NCBI GenBank assembly: GCA_023105745.1
Contig: JALGQZ010000011.1
Location: forward strand, 43,430,698-43,494,697
Origin: Austropuccinia psidii
Taxonomy: Eukaryota > Basidiomycota > Pucciniomycetes > Pucciniales > Sphaerophragmiaceae
Length of the DNA: 64,000 nucleotides
Reading direction: 5' to 3'
Below, one piece after another: positions 60,085 to 64,000 of the stretch (position 1 is the first letter of the stretch; every line of letters begins with the position of its first letter). A program made the position numbers and the translations under genes. The notes beneath the pieces were generated by a model. It was not told the origin of the DNA and searched no databases. It worked only from the letters and a program-made list of their open reading frames with translations.

Positions 60085-60690
60085 CATCCATGCCTCAGAG
60101 GCGTCAGAAGTTGGGTACCATAGCTCTCTTTGATATCTTGTGTCCCTCTTAGCTATTTTCCCCACATCAAAAATAGTAATTCAGGCTTCAAGACTGATAT
60201 CCACTATGGGTGTACCAAAGATGTAGTAATAATACTATATTTTCAAGTGCAACAAACATGCATAACACTAATCTTAGTGTATATGTAACATGGGATTCCT
60301 CACATTCCCATTATTTTGTTTTGAAATTGAGAAAAACAAAAATGTTCATAATTCCTTTATGTGGTATTAATAATGTGGTGTTGAAGTCTTTTCCATATTA
60401 CCATCTCATAAAGTTAATTAAAGCTTATTCACTCTATGGAGCTACCCTAGGTTAATTTTTTTAGAATCCAAATATGGCCTTAAATCCATGGATTTACTTA
60501 CTGACAAAAACGTTATTCATCTTTTCTGAAATAAAAACTGATGAATTTTGAATATATGCATGACTTATGCGTTATGCATATTTTGAAAGCTAACTTTATG
60601 CTTATTGTGGCCTATTTGGTTATTTAAAATGTACCTCAATGCTCACATTTATATAGGGGCTATCCCTTTAAGATTTTCTTTGAGAAAAAA
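60085..60690 (+). repeat. Dispersed repeat H, copy 2
   Basis: It aligns with 2700-3330 in the same orientation, sharing CATGCCTCAGAG, ATCAAAAATAGTAATT, GATATCCACTATG, CATAACACTAATCTTAG and GAGCTACCCTAGGTTAA. The similarity fades on both sides. It is probably one end or a fragment of a larger repeat; no terminal motif is evident. Confidence 0.6.
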
Positions 60691-61065
60691 TATAAAAATT
60701 GTATTTGATCTGGAGCTATATTACCTCAGTTTCAAGATATTTTCAGTTCAGTACAAAACCTGAATATTCTCATTTCAATCCTATCACTGAGCTATATGAG
60801 CTTTTGATATCCGATAGGTAATAAAGACAAAATGTTTCAATATATAGTGATGTTATGTGAATTTTACAAAATTTCATAATGAGAATTAGATTTAATACTC
60901 CAAAGACAAAATAATCAAAGTATCACAGTTCAAGGGATATGATACTCATATATTCCTATTAGAGAAGACTTTTTATCAATGAGTAATAATTACCTTGAAA
61001 AAAGTTTTGAGCTTTGATAATGAGTTATATATCCTGGCGAATTTTATTATATGAATTTTAATTAA
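60691..61065. other. AT-rich spacer
   Basis: I see no gene or repeat. The last five bases, ATTAA (61061-61065), are the left flank of the reverse LTR and would be one half of its target duplication. Confidence 0.4.
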
Positions 61066-62502
61066 TGTCAGCTGGAGTCTATGTTGAAGCAGTAATTAGG
61101 CTATTTACAACTAAAACTATGACTGTGACACGTAAAAATAATTTTAAAATAAGATTTTTTTAATAATATAATAGTTTATAATATAATAAAAGGGTTCTAC
61201 TATTGAAAAATAGTGGTGGTGAGCGCTATTGAGAACCCTGGATGCAGTCTTACCAGTTGGATTACTATAATAAGAACTACAATAATTAAAATTATAATTA
61301 TACCCTGATTATTACCCAAGAGTAAAACTGTTTTGGACAGTTTACTACGTTGGATATTCAAGAGCAGGATGAGGAAACAATTATGGCTGTGAAAAGCCTC
61401 CTTTTGATCCTGAAATGGGGTGGAAAGGGTGCTAGACCTTTCCACGTAGAGGAAGTGAATATTTTTTCACTCTCTAGTACTGGCTTGTGGTTTGCAAACA
61501 GCCTGTATAACCGGTATTGGGCTCAGATGTGGTTTTGAAACCACATCTGGGCAGTTTTCACCAATACAGGGTGAAAATTTTCATCTGGGGACCTCACAGC
61601 CTGATTCTGACGTGTATGACGCATATAATTCTGTACAGAAACTGTATGGGACCCCAGCATTGACTGAAATATGAGGTATTGAAGTAAAAACAAGCTTCTT
61701 TGTCTATTTGACACCTCATATTCATGGTTATGGGATGTTATCCCATGGTAAGGCTGTATATGACAGCAGGTGGGAATCTGACCTTAAAACAGCCATAACT
61801 TTGTCAATTCTTGAGATATCAACCTAAGGATTGGTTCAGTGTGTAGCCCTGTATGTGCTCTACACAATGGTACCTCATTTGATATGGGTATCATTATAAA
61901 TGGCAACGTTATCCCATGTACAAGATATTTGTACATTTGCATGTTATAGGGACAAAGCTGTATTGAGCTTATTTGCCCCATAATGTCTGCTCTATTTGAT
62001 GTATGGGGAAATGGATGACACCATCAGATAGCCCTGATTGTGCTCTTTCCAAAAAGACCCCACTTCAAGTATGTCACACTAAAACTGTAGAAGTTAGATG
62101 AGAGGTGAATATTTTGTTCACCCTTATTTGGCCTGAAATTGACCATAACTCCAGTAATATTGGTGATAACTCAGTTTGGCTGTTACCATTGCATAGCCCT
62201 GGGTTAGAGCTTCATCTTGAGTACCCATTTGATGAGGTTAAGCCTCTCCTTCTAGATTTTAGATGAGAGGTAAAAATTAAGCTTTATGCTCAGCAATAAC
62301 TTTGAGCAGGAATTACTTTGTTATTTCTTGTCCTATGGTGATGGGACTTATGTTTTTAGAAAGAGGTGAGTTTCCTCTTTCTTTTGATACCTTTTGAGCT
62401 GATTTGGCTCAGCTCCATGTTTTGGTGGTATCTTGGCTACACCATTGGCTTATGGTATTTTGACTGTCATGCTTGTGCTCTGGTTTGAGTCACAGGCTGA
62501 CA
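61066..62502 (-). repeat. 3' LTR of a third LTR-1 element, reverse
   Basis: It starts TGTCAG at 61066 and ends GGCTGACA at 62502 (1,437 bp), followed by ACCCTCCCTCT, the complement of a polypurine tract. It carries the intact palindrome arms at 61524-61549 with centre TG. It is close to the LTRs of the young element but has many single-base differences. The left flank is ATTAA; the other end of the element lies outside the window. Confidence 0.88.
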
Positions 62503-62526
62503 TACCCTCCCTCTAAAAAAGGCTCA

Positions 62527-64000
62527 TCATTGATGAGAATGTTCAGTCCTGCTAGAGGCCCTGAATCTCCTTAGATGAAGGTTCCCATCTGGTATGGCAT
62601 CCTCTGCCAACCATTTGTCTTTATCAGCTGTTTGGTGCTTGAATCTGACTAAGTATTGTCTTTGATCCTTTCCATTAAGTCTGATCTTCCTGGCTCTTAT
62701 GATCTTACTCACAGGTCCTGGGAAGTCCTCCACTTCCACTATATCAGGTGGTGTGGGCTTCGTCTTCCTGGAGGGGAATTTATCCTCCTCTGTTTGGAAG
62801 TATGGTTTGACCAAGCTTACTGGGAAGACTGGGTGCTTCCTGGAAAATTCCTCTGTAAGTTTGACTTCCACTTCATTCTTTCCTATCAACCTAATGATAG
62901 TGAAAGGCCCTAAAAATGAGTCCCTCATCTTCTTGGGTCCTCTAAGATTATTAAAGTTCAGTGTAGACACTAGCACCTGGTCCCCTTCCTTAAAGTCAGG
63001 TCCCATGTGTGTCTTGTCCCACCTCTGTTTATTATATCCTTTTGCCTCAGCTATGCATTTAGCAGCTGTGCCACAAGCCCTCTTCCACATATCATGGAAG
63101 TCTTTGGCTGTGGGGTGGATGGTCAGAAGACTCTTCTTTAAGTGATCCACAGGCAACAGGGGATTCCACCCTTTCTCTACCACTGCAGGTGTTTTTCCTG
63201 TGGTAGAGTTCTGACGTGTATTATAAGCCAGTTGGACAGCTGGTAGAAGGGTAACCCAGTCATGGGTGTATCCTTCATGGTCCTTGTATTCCATGCCATA
63301 GGCACAGCACCTTCTGAGGATGTCTTCTATAGTCTGGATCATCCTCTCAGCTAGGCCATCTGTTTGGGGATGGTAAGCTGCGGAAAAAGCAAGCTTGGTG
63401 CCAAGCATGTCATACAAGTTGGTCCAAAATTCAGATGTGAATCTTGGGTCCCTATCACTAATGATTAGTTTAGGGACTCCGCAGGTAGATATGATGTTAT
63501 CCCAAAATAACAGGGCAGTATCCATGGCTGTGTCCTCTTTGTGGCATGGTAGACACCTCATGCTCTTGCTGAACCTATCAACTATGATCAAGAAGGCATT
63601 GTAGTTTTCTTTCCTCCTGGGACAAGTCCTGTAACCCAGTCCATGTTGATGGTTTCCCATGGGTGTTTGGGTTCTTCTATATTTTGAAGTAACCCATACT
63701 TCTTCCCATGTTTCCTATTTGCCTTTTGGCATCTTTCACAAGTGTTGATGTATTCTCCCAACTTTTGTTCCCACTTGGGCCACCAAGCTGTGCTTGCTAC
63801 CCTCTCTTTAGTCCTGTCCTCACTCATGTGTCCCATATAGGGGCAGTCATGGCACTCCTGCAGGATTAAAGAGATGTGGTTTCTGTCTATCACTGTGAGT
63901 GCACTGGTGCATTTGTGAGTTCATATTTGATCCTCTCATACGCATCCCCCCTTTCCTTGGTTATTTCAAAAACTACATCTTTTGAACATACCTTGTATAA
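62527..64000 (-). pseudogene. Pol of the third element: integrase, chromodomain, with deletion
   Basis: Minus-strand 63660-62527 is a 377-codon frame with the integrase core ([28 protein letters not shown]), the uninterrupted [12 protein letters not shown] and a full chromodomain ending in TGA like the young element. Upstream, 63893-63588 holds the integrase zinc finger ([23 protein letters not shown]) in another frame; one base is missing near 63616 (GGAGGAAAG for GGAGGCAAAG). At about 63902 the sequence jumps to the RT end ([15 protein letters not shown] on the minus strand at about 63980-63930). About 805 nt matching 39961-40765, the RNase H region, are therefore deleted. Confidence 0.88.

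Noticed and set aside
1..64000. CRISPR arrays, tRNA or rRNA genes, bacterial operons
   Set aside because: None seen. The sequence is eukaryotic, with introns and LTR elements; no regularly spaced repeats and no tRNA-like cloverleaf were noticed by eye. A tRNA scan would be needed to exclude small RNA genes.

Overview
The window is AT-rich eukaryotic DNA made mostly of transposable elements. It holds one confidently recognised host gene with spliceosomal introns. The Ty3/gypsy (chromovirus-type) gag-pol proteins resemble the retroelement proteins I know from the rust fungus Austropuccinia psidii (Pucciniales). I therefore infer a rust fungus, probably A. psidii or a close relative. That assignment rests on recognition, not on a search.

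Layout. 1-3.3 kb: a truncated solo LTR (family LTR-2) sitting in a reverse gypsy LTR fragment (family LTR-1), then a divergent LTR-3 copy and an unnamed repeat (H). 5.6-7.9 kb: a seven-exon ALG12 gene (ER mannosyltransferase), a small GC-richer island. 8.6-10.35 kb: extreme A/T homopolymer DNA. 10.4-33 kb: intergenic AT-rich DNA with solo LTRs at 12.1-13.5 (LTR-1), 17.0-17.7 (LTR-3), 25.5-27.5 and 29.3-31.1 (both LTR-4), and a foldback element at 21.8-22.9 kb. 33931-43600: a nearly complete, young LTR-1 retrotransposon with 5-bp target duplications. It landed in or beside an older relic LTR of related type. 45.2-58.0 kb: an old, decayed reverse-strand copy of the same superfamily, itself interrupted by a solo LTR-1 (49793-51211) and a solo LTR-2 (53860-55665). 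60.1-60.7 kb: the second copy of repeat H. 61066-64000: a third, younger reverse copy cut by the window end, with its RNase H region deleted.

The most interesting logic is in the 33931-43600 element. Its first ORF has no genomic ATG. Predicted splicing of a 551-nt leader intron (GTAAGT...TTCAG) joins A to TG and makes the start codon in the correct frame. A second predicted 68-nt intron then removes an in-frame stop and restores the frame, giving a 333-residue ORF1 protein. A long second frame overlaps ORF1 by about 720 nt and carries capsid, zinc knuckle, protease, reverse transcriptase, RNase H and integrase. One TAA separates it from its chromodomain tail. The LTRs carry a conserved 26-bp palindrome, and one copy shows a paired, compensatory change in it.

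I found no tRNA, rRNA or CRISPR array. All splice sites, target duplications and repeat boundaries were read by eye and need alignment or RNA evidence.
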